Position numbers and translations under genes: made by a program. Under the pieces are notes generated by a model. It was not told the DNA's origin, searched no databases, and saw only the letters and a list, made by a program, of their open reading frames with translations. Below are positions 47,861-60,535 of a DNA stretch of 64,000 nt, in pieces (the stretch's first letter is position 1; each line of letters opens with the position of its first letter). The DNA is from Aporrectodea caliginosa (lineage: Eukaryota > Annelida > Clitellata > Crassiclitellata > Lumbricidae): positions 1 to 64,000 of the forward strand of contig JACEVL010000158.1 in assembly GCA_020284085.1 (NCBI GenBank), given 5' to 3'.

Positions 47861-48730
47861 TGTGTTCTACTTTTTTGCAGCTCTAATGGTTTACTGCGCT
47901 TCCCTTGTTGATTGATAGAATCGGTTTGCTCTTTCGTTTCGGTTCTCTCCCAAGCCTGGATAAAAGAAAAGGGTTATGCTATAGTTACGTTTGCTAGTGC
48001 TTCTCCTTAAAGAATATACTTACTTACTTCATCGTTTTCTTTTGCCACATCCGTTTCAAATGGTTTTGATCGTTTGGCACTCTATGCACTTTGTGCATAC
48101 GTTGGAGAAATTTACACGAGTACGTTCAAGGACTTTATACGTCATAGCAATATTCACATTAGATTGGTTTATATTATATACGAATGCGCCGAAATAGTAT
48201 GAATCAGTGGTCACTTCAGGAACTGCATAGGTATACGTTCACTTAGACTTCAATATTAAACTGTAGACCTATCCCCATTGAAAACTTAAATTTAACACAG
48301 GTCAAATTAAAAGTGAAATTAAACATAAATTGTGTTCGCAATAGAACTAAATTTTAGAACTTAATACAAATTTTCCCTCCTTTATTCTGACGAACAGTTT
48401 CAGTCGTGCGAAATAAGCTACATAATTTTCACACAGCCCATCCCTAAACCCATCACCTCGACTAAAAGTCAGCAGGCTTACCTGACGTTAGTAGATCTTC
48501 AGTTGCTCATGTGAACAGAATCGCACATTATGGCCAAGATGAAACGAACTTCCTGCATGTAGCCTGTATATTATGTAGGCCTACAACAAGCTCATTAATT
48601 CAACTGGCGTTATCAGTTGACGATACGTGTTTTTCTATTGCCGTTGCTCCTTCTTTATTAGGCTCAGCGTTGTATTGGCCGTTTCAATGTGTCGAGGCTT
48701 CCGCCCTATGCAAATGTCAATCATCGCTGG

Positions 48731-49952
48731 TGTCCCGAGATATTCTATCCCCCCCTAAAGCATATCCCCCGGATGGAATAAACCGGTTTAGAGTATCCGG
48801 GGGGGGGATAAATCATAAACCATTCTATCCCCTATCGTCATGCGCAGCACGATAGCCAAGACGAAAATTCAGTCAAAATCACCAAAAACAAAGTAAATTA
48901 ATTTCAGATAGATGTATAAACTAAAGATACGCAACTTAAAATATTTAGGCCTATGTGTACAATAAATCCAAACAGTACGATTGAATGGTGACCCGTCAGA
49001 ACGGCCCAGGACAAATCGGCCCCGACAAAACGGCCCCGACAAATGGGCCCCGACAAAACGGCCCCGACAAAACGGCCCCCGTCAAAATGGCCTCGACAAA
49101 ACAGCCCCATCAAATCGGCCCCCGTCAAATCGGCCCCAGTCATATCGGCCCCAGTCATATCGGCCCCCGTCATTTCGGTCCCAGTCATATCGGCCCCAGT
49201 CATATCGGCCCCATACAAAATATCCAATGTTGCAAGTACTTTTAAGCTTACGCTGATAAACTATGTTGACATGTCATGAGACCTCGATCAAGCGACGGTT
49301 CAGCTGCACGGACAATGGACTGCGGGGACCATCGTCTAATGCTATGGTTGGCGTATTCAATTATTTAAATGCTTTCAATGACAACCATCATAGAACCAAC
49401 TTCTATTTACGCAACGAATTATTTTTCATAAATCCAACTTCCATTTTAACGCCAAAATTATTTTCAGCAACCCAACTTCCATTTTACACTGACCACATAA
49501 AATATTTTGGCAACGTAAACTACGGTTGTACCAATCCGAGTTCTATTTACGCAAATAATTCTTTTCATCAATCCAACTTAAAAGTACTTAGGACATGCGA
49601 TATTTTGTGATGGGCCGATGTGACTGGGGCCGATATGACTGGGGCCGGTTTGACGGGGGCCGATTTGACGGGGGCCGATATGACGGTGGTCGATATGACG
49701 GGGGCCGTTATGACGGGGCCGAAATGACGGGGCTGTTTTGTCGAGGCCCTTTTGACGAGGGCCGTTTTGTCGGGGCCGTTTTGTCGGGGCCCATTTGTCG
49801 GGGCCGTTTTGTCGGGGCCGATTTGTCCTGGGTCGTTCTGACGGGGTACCCGATTGAATACACTTAGAAACCGCCAAAAATGCAAAATAAACCGAACATT
49901 CCATTTCGCTAAGGGGGATACTCGTGTATGTGGGATACTCTATTTCGTGACA
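48731..49952. mobile_element. CCGG-flanked inverted-repeat element, copy 3, with nested foldback
   Basis: Flanks CTGG (48,727-48,730) and CCGG (49,953-49,956). Ends TGTCCCGAGATATTC and ATACTCTATTTCGTGACA. Same internal text as copies 1 and 2, but interrupted by 48,986-49,850. Confidence 0.75.
48986..49850. mobile_element. Foldback element with repetitive arms
   Basis: Perfect 8-bp TSD CGATTGAA (48,978-48,985 and 49,851-49,858). The paralogous copies at 9829 and 12,191 lack it. About 230-bp arms of 14-15-bp units (CGGCCCCGACAAAA, CGGCCCCAGTCATAT) are inverted around a ~340-bp centre that contains two or three decayed copies of the 36-bp unit with core GAAGTTGGATTGATGAAAA. Pentapeptide-like ORFs (GADMTGADMTG) are a by-product of the repeats. 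Confidence 0.88.
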
Positions 49953-50203
49953 CCGGCAAAGGGAAGAAGCAATCGACAATACTTAGTCTATGAAAAAAAA
50001 CTGTGACGTGTGTCTTCTTCATCAACGTTGTGAGATATAATTATGACAGGTGGAATAATAAACGCTGACAAACTGGATCTACATGTAGGCCTACTAAGTG
50101 TACTAACCGGATCCAACCTTTCACGATTTCGTTTGAGTCGTTATGGACCTGTTGAGTGGCTTTTTGGCAGGCCTTGTCAACTTGAAAAAACTTCAGTGGG
50201 AAC

Positions 50204-50663
50204 TAGGGCTGGTACTGATTAAAAGAATTTTAATCGATTAATCTCCGAAATTTAATCGAGATTAATCGATTAAATTTGATTAATTTGGTCTATATTACAT
50301 AAAGCGTCAAAAACTGTTTAGACTGCAAAAATCCTTCAATCATTCGATAGGTTAAAGTTAAAATTTTCAAACTGAGCAATGTAGTCAATAGTAACCACCT
50401 TCTATCTAAAAAAATCTTCAATGATTTCGCCATCTTCGACTTTTCCCTCAGCATTTACCTTAAAGGCAAAATGATCGCTTAATTTTCCACTCAAATGTTT
50501 CACATTATTATTGTTCGCCCTATTGTTTATTCCGGAAATAGGTCGGTTGACGTCATAAAAAAGCTAGAAAATTAATCGAAAATTAATCGAACAAGCCAAA
50601 ATTTAATCGATGAAAATTTTTAACGATTAATCGATTAATTAATCGTTAAAATCCGCAGCCCTA
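50204..50663. mobile_element. 460-bp hAT-like MITE
   Basis: Perfect 8-bp TSD GTGGGAAC (50,196-50,203 and 50,664-50,671). Termini TAGGGCTG and CAGCCCTA. Subterminal TTAATCGATTAATC repeats on both sides. No ORF. Confidence 0.9.
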
Positions 50664-50968
50664 GTGGGAACACAATCATCAGTGTGCACTGTGCATGAAC
50701 TCTCTTGCATTCGACAGAGGGCAGTTCAGTTTGATTGCATACATACTGCATGCACCGTACCACGCTGAGAATATTTCTGACCCATTGCAACACGAATTAA
50801 GGCTTCACAAATTCTCGCTGCGAGGACTGCGCACGATTATGTTCGTAATGCAGGGGCGTCTACACCATGTAAACCTTGGAGCAAATGCTCCATCCACAAA
50901 ATAGGGGGAAGACCTCATTGCGAAATTAGGGGGGTGATTTCAATTTTTTAAATGTTGTACCATGGCAA

Positions 50969-51132
50969 CAGTAGCGGCGCCAGGATTTCAGGTTTGGGGG
51001 ACTAAAACCCCAATTCCTTCCCTTTCTCCCCTCTACTCCTCTCTGGCATTGGCAGTGATTTCCCACTTTTGTCTGAGCCGCCGATGGGGGGGGGCTTCAG
51101 CCCACCCTAACCCCATGCTGGCGCCGCCACTG
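50969..51132. mobile_element. 164-bp hAT-like MITE
   Basis: Ends CAGTAGCGGCGCCAG and CTGGCGCCGCCACTG. Flanks CATGGCAA and CATGGGAA (7 of 8). Same family as 35,829-36,003. Confidence 0.85.
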
Positions 51133-51743
51133 CATGGGAAGGGTAGCGGAGGGGTAGTTGCTCCAATGACTTAGGGGGGATAGACGCCTCTGTCGTAATG
51201 CACATGAGGCTGATTTGCTATAATTGTAATTGTGACTGGAAATTCACTTAAATGAAACAAATCAGAGGGACTCATGACGCTATAACCTAAACGATTCGAC
51301 AATGTAAGCAGGAACAGAAATTTTTCGCAATGTAATAGGGCCTACTAGATGTAGGGCTAATATGTATCTCATACAATAATAATTATATTCGTTTATCGAG
51401 AAAGACAACTCTTATTGGCACACCGCAATCAGGTCATATTTCAATGTCATAGGGTTTAGAGAAATAATAGGTATTAGCTTTACTCATTGAGCAGTTGACC
51501 ATTATGTCACCATAGTGTTCAAATGAGGAATGGACATTGTCATTGAACACTAGCATAGAGGACTCTAGGTGTAAAGTTTTAATTTTAATTTTATTTAGTA
51601 ATTGTAATAGTCGCAATTCTTTATAGGGCAGTTTCATTCTGTTCTTAACTGTGACTCGCACAGGTCGTGGCCAACCAACCAAACCAAAATTCTCCCAAGT
51701 TCAGATTCCTGCAAGGGGTGTCCAACTAAGGTATACCGTATAC

Positions 51744-52087
51744 CAGTGCTGTCCAACCTTTTTGACCCCGCGGGCCACCGAAGAAGTTATTCTTGAAGCC
51801 GAGGGCCGCACCATTAAACTCAAAAGCAACGACTAAAATTTATTGAAAATATTAACTGTATTAAAATTAATTGTGGAATAATAATAATGAATAGTGTATG
51901 TAGCCTATGGAATGTGTATCATGCATTACAATAGTTCAGTAAAAAAATAAATGGTCAAGCACGAATAGCTATGCAATTAAGGCAGTGACTTTGTCTTTTA
52001 CTTCATTTTTACAGAAATTGCAAATATTTAGGATGCTGGGGCGGGCCACTTAGAATCAGCGTGCGGGCCGCGGGTTGGACAGCACTG
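51744..52087. mobile_element. 344-bp hAT (Charlie-like) MITE
   Basis: Perfect 8-bp TSD CCGTATAC (51,736-51,743 and 52,088-52,095). Termini CAGTGCTGTCCAACC and GGTTGGACAGCACTG. The terminal text with GCGGGCC next to it resembles Charlie-type hAT ends known from vertebrates. 52,096-52,672 shows no gene. Confidence 0.88.
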
Positions 52088-52672
52088 CCGTATACGCAGG
52101 CGCGTAACTAGCATTACGCAATTACGCAACTGCGTAAAGATTTAAACAGCTCTCAAAAACTACAAACCGTTTAGATTACTTATTGACATCCTAGATTACT
52201 ATTATTCGTTGAATTTATATTGTGAAGACTTTATTATTGTGAGGTCGGCAAACATTTTCCTTCGCTGACGCTATAGATTATGACTCTGGAAATTTTGTGG
52301 CACTTCTGAAATTTCGATCACAGACCCACAGTAGTTTAAATTTTAAATCATCGAAGGCTAATGTCATATGTTCCACGCAATGCCCATGAGTTCGTTGATT
52401 CAGAATGTGTGGTCAGTAAACTCGAGACAGTATTGTCGCAGAAAGTCGTGCGGGCAAGTTTTGCACTATATTGCTAGATATGAGCGCAGACATCAGTAGC
52501 ACAGAACAGATATCGGTCTGCTTATTAAAGTTGATGGCGGTAAGAACCCCGGTTCTCAGAATGTGGTAAAAAGAACAATTTACAGCTTTCATCCGAACTC
52601 GTGACGCCACTGGCGAAACTATTACGACAATCGTCGAGCAGCAGCTATCTGAGGTCGGACTCGAATAGAGAG

Positions 52673-54130
52673 AATGGAGGAAAAGGAGGAAGAGAGCGCA
52701 ATGGCGGAACGGGAAGAAGAGAGCGAAATAGGGGTAGGGAGGAAGAGAGCGAATGAAGGAGAGGCAGGAAGAGGTGCGAATGGGTGGAAGGGAGGTAGAG
52801 AGCGAAATGGAGGAAAGGGAGAAAGAGAGCAAGTGGAGGGTATGGAGAAAGAGAGCAAATAAAGAAAAGGGAGGAAGAGAGCAAATGGAGTAAAGGGAGG
52901 AAGAGAGCGAAATGGAGGAAAGGGAGGAAGAGAGCACAGTGGAGGAAAGGGAAGAAGAGAGCGAAATAGAGGAAAGGGAGGAAGAGAGCGAAACGGAAGA
53001 AAGGGAGGAGAGAGCGAAATGGAGGGCAAGGAGGAAGAGAGCGAAATGGAGGGCAAGGAGGAAGAGAGCGAAATGGAGGAAAGGGAAGAAGAGAGCGAAA
53101 TGGAGGAAAGGGAGGAAGAGAGCGAAACGGAGGAAAGGGAGGAAGAGAGAGAAATGGAGGGCAAGGTGGAAGAGAGCGAAATGGAGGAAAGGGAAGAATA
53201 GAGCGAAATGGAGGAAAGGGAGGAAGAGAGCGAATTGGAGGAAAGGGAGGAAGAGAGCGAAACGGAGGAAAGGGAGGAAGAGAGCGAAATGGAGGGCAAG
53301 GAGGAAGAGAGCGAAATGGAGGAAAGGGAGGAAGAGAGCAAAATGGAGGGTAAGGAGGAAGAGAGCGAAATGCAAGAAAGGGAGGAAGAGAGCGAAATGG
53401 AGGAAAGGGAGGAAGAGAGCGAAATGAAAGGGAGGAATAGAGCGAAATGGAGAGTAAGGAGGAAGAGAGCAAAATGGAGGAAAGAGGGTAAGAGAGCGAA
53501 ATGGAGGAAAGGGAGGAAGAGAGCAAAATGGAGGGTAAGGAGAAAGAGAGCGAAACGGAAGAAAGGGAGAAAGAGAGCGTATTGGAGGAAAGGGAGGAAG
53601 AGAGCGAAACGGAAGAAAGGGAGGAAGAGAAAGAAATGGAGGGCAAGGTGGAAGAGAGCGAAACGGAGGAAAGGGAAGAAGAGAGCGAAATGGAGGAAAG
53701 GGAGGAAGAGAGCGAATTGGAGGAAAGGGAGGAAGGGAGCGAAATGGAGGAAAGGGAGGAAGAGAGCGAAATAGAGGAAAGGGAGGAAGAGAGCGAAATG
53801 GAGGGTAAGGAGGAAGAGAGCGAAATTGAGGAAAGGGAGTAAGAGAGCGAAATGGAGGGTAAGGAGGAAGAGAGCGAAATGCTAGAAAAGGAGGAAGAGA
53901 GCGAATTGGAGGAAAGGGAGGAAGAGAGCGAAACGGAGGAAAGGGAGGAAGAGAGAGAAATTAAGGGCAAGGTGGAAGAGAGCGAAATGGAGAAAAGGGA
54001 AGAAGAGAACGAAATGGAGGAAAGGGAGGAAGAGAGCGAATTGGAGGAAAGGGAGGAAGAGAGCGAAACGGAGGAAAGGGTGGAAGAGAGCGAAATGGAG
54101 GGCAAGGAGGAAGAGAGCGAAATGGAGGAA
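52673..54130. repeat. Purine-rich minisatellite, 27-bp block
   Basis: Around 50 units of about 27 bp, each containing GGAAGAGAGCGAAATGG followed by AGGAAAGGGA-type sequence; some units have GAGGGCAAGG instead. The plus strand is overwhelmingly purine. Because the period is divisible by three, all six frames stay open for long stretches (ESEMEEREEE on plus, SLSSSLSSIS on minus). These are not credible proteins. Confidence 0.95.
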
Positions 54131-57100
54131 AGGGAGGAGGTGCGAATGGAGGAAAGGGAGGAGGTGCGAATGGAGGAAAAAAGGAGGAGGTGAAAATGGA
54201 GGAAAGGGAGGAGGTGAAAATGGAGGAAAGGGAGGAGGTGAAAATGGAGGAAAGGGAGGAGGTGAAAATGGAGGAAAGGAAGGAGGTGCGAATGGAGGAA
54301 AGGGAGGAGGTGCGAATGGAGGAAAGGGAGGAGGTGAAAATGGAGGAAAGGGAGGAGGTGAGAATGGAGGAAAAGGAGGAGGTGCAAATGGAGGAAAGGG
54401 AGGAGGTGAAAATGGAGGAAAGGGAGGAGGTGAAATGGAGGAAAGGGAGGAGGTGAGAATGGAGGAAATGGAAGAGGTGAAAATGGAGGAAAGGGAGGAG
54501 GTGAAAATGGAGGAAAGAGAGGAGGTGAGAATGGAGGAAAGGGAAAAGGTGAAAATGGAGGAAAGGGAGGAGGTGCGAATGGAGGAAAGGGAGGAGGTGC
54601 GAATGGAGGAAAAGGAGGAGGTGAGAATGGAGGAAAGGGAGGAGGTGCGAATGGAGGAAAGGGAGGAGGTGAAAATGGAGGAAAGGAAGGAGGTGAGAAT
54701 GGAGGAAAGGGTGGAGGTGAAAATGGAGGAAAGGGAGGAGGTGCGAATGGAGGAAAAGGAGGAGGTGAAAATGGAGGAAAGGGAGGAGGTGAAAATGGAG
54801 GAAAGGGAGGAGGTGCGAATGGAGGAAAGGGAGGAGGTGCGAATGGAGGAAAGGGAGGAGGTGAAAATGGAGGAAAGGAGGAGGTGAGAATGGAGGAAAG
54901 GGTGGAGGTGAAAATGGAAGAAAAGGGAGGAGGTGCGAATGGAGGAAAAAGAGGAGGTGAAAATGGAGGAAAGGAGGAGGGAAAATGGAGGAAAGGGAGG
55001 AGGTGAAAATGGAGGAAAGGGAGGAGGTGAAAAATGGAGGAAAGGGAGGAGGTGAAAATGGAGGAAAGGGAGGAGGTCGAATGGAGGAGGAGGGAGATGG
55101 AGGAAAGGGAGGAGGTGAAATGGAGGAAAGGGAGGAGGAGCGAATGGAGGAAAGGAGGAGGTGAGAATGGAGGAAAAGGGAGGAGGTGAAAATGGAGAAA
55201 GGGAGGAGGAGAATGGAGAAAATGGAGGAAAATGGAGGAGGAGGTGAGAATGGAGGAAAGGGAGGAGGTGAAAATGGAGGAAAGGGAGGAGGTGAAAATG
55301 GAGGAAATGGAGGAAAGGAAAGAGGAGGTGCGAATGGAGGAGGAAAATGGAGGAGGAGGAGGTGAAAATGGAGGAAAGGGAGGAGGTGCGAATGGAGGAG
55401 AAGGAGGAGGTGAAAATGGAGGAAAGGGAGGAGGTGAAAATGGAGGAAAGGGAGGAGGTGAAAATGGAGGAAAGGGAGGAGGTGCGAATGGAGGAAATGG
55501 AGGGAAATGGAGGAGGAGAGGAGGTGAAAATGGAGGAAAGGAGGAGGAGGTGAAATGGAGGAAAGGGAGGAGGTGAGGTGAAAATGGAGGAAAGGGAGGA
55601 GGTGAAAATGGAGGAAAGGAGGAGGTGAATGGAGGAAAGGGAGGAGGTGAAAATGGAGGAAAGGGAGGAGGTGAGAATGGAGGAAAGGGAGGAGGTGAAA
55701 ATGGAGGAAAGGGAGGAGGTGAAAATGGAGGAAAGGGAGGAGGTGAGAATGGAGGAAAAAGGAAGGAGGTGAAAATGGAGGAAAGGGAGGAGGTGCGAAT
55801 GGAGGAAAGGAGGAGGTGCGAATGAAGGAAAAGGAGGAGGTGAGAATGGAGGAAAGGGAGGAGGTGCGAATGGAGGAAAGGGAGGAGGTGCGAATGGAAT
55901 GGAGGAAAGGGAGGAGGTGAAAATGGAGGAAAGGGAGGAGGTGAAAATGGAGGAAAGGGAGGAGGTGAAATGGAGGAAAGGGAGGAGGTGCGAATGGAGG
56001 AAAAAGGAGGAGGTGCGAATGGAGGAAAGGGAGGAGGTGAAAATGGAGGAAAGGGAGGAGGTGAGAATGGAGGAAAGGGTGGAGGTGAAAATGGAGGAAA
56101 GGGAGGAGGTGCGAATGGAGGAAAGGGAGGAGGTGAAAATGGAGGAAAGGGAGGAGGTGAAAATGGAGGAAAGGGAGGAGGTGAAAATGGAGGAAAGGGA
56201 GGAGGTGCGAATGGAGGAAAGGGAGGAGGTGCGAAAATGGAGGAAAGGGAGGAGGTGCGAATGGAGGAAAGGGAGGAGGTGAAAATGGAGGAAAGGGAGG
56301 AGGTGAAAATGGAGGAAAGGGAGGAGGTGCGAATGGAGGAAAGGGAGGAGGTGAAAATGGAGGAAAGGGAGGAGGTGAGAATGGAGGAAAGGGAGGAGGT
56401 GAAAATGGAGGAAAGGGAGGAAGTGAAAATGGAGGAAAGAGAGGAGGTGAGAATGGAGGAAAGGGAAAAGGTGAAAATGGAGGAAAGGGAGGAGGTGCGA
56501 ATGGAGGAAAGGGAGGAGGTGCGAATGAAGGAAAAGGAGGAGGTGAGAATGGAGGAAAGGGAGGAGGTGAGAAAGGAGGAAAGGGAGGAGGTGCGAATGG
56601 AGGAAAGGGAGGAGGTGAAAATGGAGGAAAGGGAGGAGGTGAAAATGGAGGAAAGGGAGGAGGTGAAAATGGAGGAAAGGAAGGAGGTGCGAATGGAGGA
56701 AAGGGAGGAGGTGCGAATGGAGGAAAGGGAGGAGGTGAAAATGGAGGAAAGGAAGGAGGTGAGAATGGAGGAAAGGGTGGAGGTGAAAATGGAGGAAAGG
56801 GAGGAGGTGCGAATGGAGGAAAGGGAGGAGGTGAAAATGGAGGAAAGGGAGGAGGTGAAAATGGAGGAAGGGGAGGAGGTGCGAATGGAGGAAAGGGAGG
56901 AGGTGCGAATGGAGGAAAGGGAGGAGGTGCGAATGGAGGAAAAGGAGGAGGTGAAAATGGAGGAAAGGGAGGAGGTGAGAATGGAGGAAAGGGAGGAGGT
57001 GAAAATGGAAGAAAGGGAGGAGGTGAAAATGGAGGAAAGGGAGGAGGTGCGAATGGAGGAAAGGGAGGAGGTGCGAATGGAAGAAAGGGAGGAGGTGCGA

Positions 57101-58033
57101 AAGGAGGAAAGGGAGGAGGTGCGAATGGAGGTAAGGGAGGAGGTGAAAATGGAGGAAAGGGAGGAGGTGAAAATGGAGGAAAGGGAGGAGGTGCGAATGG
57201 AAGAAAGGGAGGAGGTGAAAATGGAGGAAAGGGAGGAGGTGAGAATGGAGGAAAGGGAGGAGGTGAAAATGGAGGAAAGGGAGGAAGTGAAAATGGAGGA
57301 AAGGGAGGAGGTGCGAATGGAGGAAAGGGAGGAGGTGCGAATGGAGGAAAGGGAGGAGGTGAAAATGGAGGAAAGGGAGGAGGTGAAAATGGAGGAAAGG
57401 GAGGAGGTGAAAATGGAGGAAAGGGAGGAGGTGAAAATGGAGGAAAGGGAGGAGGTGCGAATGGAGAAAAGGGAGGAGGTGCGAATGGAGGAAAGGGAGG
57501 AGGTGAAAATGGAGGAAAGGGAGGAGGTGAGAATGGAGGAAAGGGAGGAGGTGAAAATGGAGGAAAGGAAGGAGGTGAAAATGGAGGAAAGGGAGGAGGT
57601 GCGAATGGAGGAAAGGGAGGAGGTGCGAATGGAGGAAAGGGAGGAGGTGAAAATGGAGGAAAGGGAGGAGGTGCGAATGGAGGAAAGGGAGGAGGTGAAA
57701 ATGGAGGAAAGGGAGGAGGTGAAAATGGAGGAAAGGGAGGAGGTGAAAATGGAGGAAAGGGAGGAGGTGAAAATGGAGGAAAGGGAGGAGGTGAAAATGG
57801 AGGAAAGGGAGGAGGTGCGAATGGAGGAAAGGGAGGAGGTGCGAATGGAGGAAAGGGAGGAGGTGCGAAAGGAGGAAAGGGAGGAGGTGCGAATGGAGGA
57901 AAGGGAGGAGGTGCGAATAGAGGAAAGGGAGGAGGTGAAAATGGAGGAAAGGGAGGAGGTGCGAATGGAGGAAAGGGAGGAGGTGAAAATGGAGGAAAGG
58001 GAGGACGTGCGAATGGAGGAAAGGGAGGAGGTT
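54131..58033. repeat. Purine-rich minisatellite, 24-bp block
   Basis: Around 160 units of 24 bp, GGAGGAGGTG + AAA, CGA or AGA + ATGGAGGAAAG. Regular at 54.1-54.9 kb and 55.9-58.0 kb. In 54.9-55.9 kb unit lengths vary (missing G, AGG or whole triplets), breaking frames. Rare markers repeat at distance: GGAAAGGGTGGAGG near 54,709, 54,896, 56,074 and 56,773, and GGGAAAAGGTG near 54,541 and 56,463. This suggests large internal duplications. The 1406-codon minus-strand ORF is an artefact. Confidence 0.95.
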
Positions 58034-58109
58034 CTGCCTTATAGTGTCCTTTCCTTCTAATCTTGCGTGTAGTGCAGTGTGTGGTTTTCGGTCAACTTGC
58101 ATTCGCTCT

Positions 58110-58440
58110 ATAATAATTATTATGTCGAAACCATCGAAGTCTTCTTTGAACGACTTTGTCTAGCAGAGTTGTTACGATCCATATGCTGTCTAATGCCAGC
58201 GTTTCTTATTTTCTGAAGTCTTGAAATCCCTGCGATCTTCCGCAGTAAACTAATTTCTGCTTTAATAATTCTTTTCTTGTCTTGCTTTTGCATTGGCCAA
58301 CATTCCGACTCGTAGCCTAGAGGCAAATCGGTTGTATCTTCGTCTCGCATAATGAGCTTAATTATCTTTGTCTGTTTTTTGGTCTTGGTAGGCCCTAAAT
58401 AGTAATAGGATTGCGAGGGGTGTTCAGGCACGAATGAGGA
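58110..58440 (-). mobile_element. LINE reverse-transcriptase C-terminal fragment
   Basis: The minus frame reads LGYESECWPMQKQDKKRI, then AEISLLRKIAGISRLQKIRN. This is the common YGSECW...E...LRKIxGxSRxDRxRN signature after the RT domain of non-LTR elements. Only this portion remains. Confidence 0.7.
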
Positions 58441-58821
58441 AGCTTTTCGCCTCGCAAGATATAATTAAAATTATGAAATTATTTAATTTCCCAAAGAACT
58501 GATTTAAATTGTTATTACTTTTAACCAAAAAGATGGTATCCAAAAATGCACCATTATGCACACTAGGCCACTAGGGTGCTCCAGAATGTAATGCATTTTT
58601 AAAAAGTTCCTAAAAATACTGCTCCCCGGCGATTTTCCCATTCCATTTATCACTTTGTACAACTGTACCAATTTTCAGACCAATTGAAAAAGGTTAAGCC
58701 TTGCCCCCGGCACAAAAATGTTAGAATATGTGAAAATATGGGAATTTGCTTAAAAATCGGCAATATCATCGAGGAAAAACGTAATTATTTTCATGATGAT
58801 TAACTTCTTTTGTGAACTATT

Positions 58822-60535
58822 CAGAGGTGTAGTATTGGTACTTGTGAGTACAGTCTTTAAGTACTTGAACTTGTACTGGAGATCTAAGTACTTGTACTCG
58901 TAGGCTACTTGAGACCTAAGTACTTAGACACAAATAACATTTCTACAGGCACTCGGATACTTTACCAGTAAGCTTTGTCTTTCCTTTAAGTAATTAATTC
59001 TTACGTTCTGGATATTGGAGATTTTGGCAGTTATGTATGGACCGTTTTTTTTATCAGAATTTCTTCCGGTTGTCTTGCTAAAATAGCGGCCACGGACTGT
59101 GATAATGCTAACAATCAAAATACTAATATTCCTAGAGCGGTTAAGTTTGGTTATGAATTATGATAATTTCACCCTCAAGGGAAATGCTACTTCTGCTAAG
59201 GTCAAGTTTTGTAGTGTGAAAACTATCATTTCATAAAACAACTGGCACAACATCAAACTTTGTTAAACACTAGGTGAGCAGTGACTAACAAATCATTTGG
59301 ACTCTATCAGAGGCGAAAATCTATACATAACTTTGGGGGGGGACAGAGTACCTACGAGGGCCGGATTTTGGGGAGACAGCAGGGCTTAAGTCAAAACTTT
59401 GGGGGGGACTGTCCCCCCTCTGTCTCCCCCCATGATTTACGCCACTGGACTCTATCAAGTAAGGTAAATGTCAGTCGTCGAACTTTCTCAGCACCATACG
59501 AAAGCCGCGATAAGGAAATCAGCTTATTCACCGAAATAATGCATTTTATGAATTATTGTATTATAAGGACTTCTAGTAATAAACCACTGAACCTATGGCT
59601 TATACATGGAATTCATACATGTGTGAATGGGGCTCACTTGTGAAAATTGGGAGTTTTCTGTGTTCCTCTGTGTTCTATGTTCCTCTCGAGAGTCTTCTGC
59701 TGCATGTGCGAGACGGTGCATATAGCTCTGCTAAGGAAACATTGTCATCTGTATCAAAATGCGCTTAGTTAAGCCACGTAGGTAGTCATTTGCGAATCAC
59801 TTTTCTGTTTTACGTAAAACGCTAATTAAGGTATTTTCTTTGTTTTGCTCCAATAGTCAAAGACTGCCTTACAACTAGTATGTTCTTATGTAATGTGTGC
59901 ATATATGATAATGTCTTATGTGAATGAGACACATGCTTTGTTGGAGGACCACATCAAGTTTCTTTGGCAGTGGTGGAGCAGGTGATAAACAAACGTCTCA
60001 TTTTGGCACGATAATATAATCATAGATACGGTTCCAGCAACCGAAACTGCAGACCTCATGCATCAAAAAGTCTGAGCTATTTGGTCACTACTGTACACGA
60101 TCTTCTGTGAAACCGAGCACCTTATCATCACAAAATTAATGACAACCTGGTTGAATATCAGAGGCCATGATGACTTTGATGAAATTGATTGTTTGGACGT
60201 TTGGAATGCAGCAAAACTGTTCTTGACAAACCAGCGTTTAGAGTTGTGAGTGTGCCTGCATCTATAGCGCTCTGGTTGAAAGTGTGCTTAGTATAATATT
60301 AAAACAGTTTCGATCGAATCTGAGTGACAAGAAGCTCACATCCATTATATTTCTCAAAAAAAGCAAAATTGTAAATGAGTGCATTTGGCAATACACCATT
60401 GCTTTAAAGTCAAGGAAGTAAATCCTTGTTCCTGCAGTAGCCATGTGTACTTGTACTCGTACTTGTACTTGATACTTAAGTATTTGTACAGGTACTTAAG
60501 ACCTCAGTACTTGTATTTGTACTTACAACCTTTCA
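58822..60535. mobile_element. Element with AAGTACTTGTACTTG subterminal repeats
   Basis: Left end CAGAGGTGTAGTATTGGTAC. The right end is roughly the inverse (GTACTTACAACCTTTC). Many GTACTTGTACT repeats lie at both ends. Exact boundary and TSD not visible, so limits are approximate. Confidence 0.4.
59308..59447. mobile_element. 140-bp hAT-like MITE
   Basis: Perfect 8-bp TSD GACTCTAT (59,300-59,307 and 59,448-59,455). Ends CAGAGGCGAAAAT and ATTTACGCCACTG. G-rich then C-rich interior (GGGGGGGAC...GTCCCCCC). Confidence 0.88.

Larger units (their letters stand above)
47750..50146. repeat. Partial duplication unit 5; right edge of the array
   Basis: 5' flank and following segments as in units 1-4 up to CGTTTGAGTCGTTATGG near 50,146, where similarity stops. 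Contains the third CCGG-flanked element. No gene. Confidence 0.75.

Noticed and set aside
48904..49979. Pentapeptide-repeat-like proteins (GADMTGADLTG) on both strands
   Set aside because: They arise from the 14-15-bp inverted repeats of the foldback element. Several overlapping frames on both strands look alike.
52097..52612. Possible hAT-like element (CAGGCGCGTAACTAG at left, GTGACGCCACTG at right)
   Set aside because: Ends look hAT-like, but the flanking 8-mers (CGTATACG and GCGAAACT) do not match, so boundaries are unsupported.
52413..54387. 320- and 580-codon Ser/Leu/Phe-rich ORFs on the minus strand
   Set aside because: Same cause, from the 27-bp block. Different frames give equally long products.
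53882..58102. 1406-codon minus-strand ORF (LLPFLHFHLLPFLHSH repeats) and the matching plus-strand 696-codon ORF
   Set aside because: Direct by-products of a 24-bp tandem repeat. All frames are open on both strands, the ORFs have no unique flanking protein sequence, and indels in the middle break frame without consequence.
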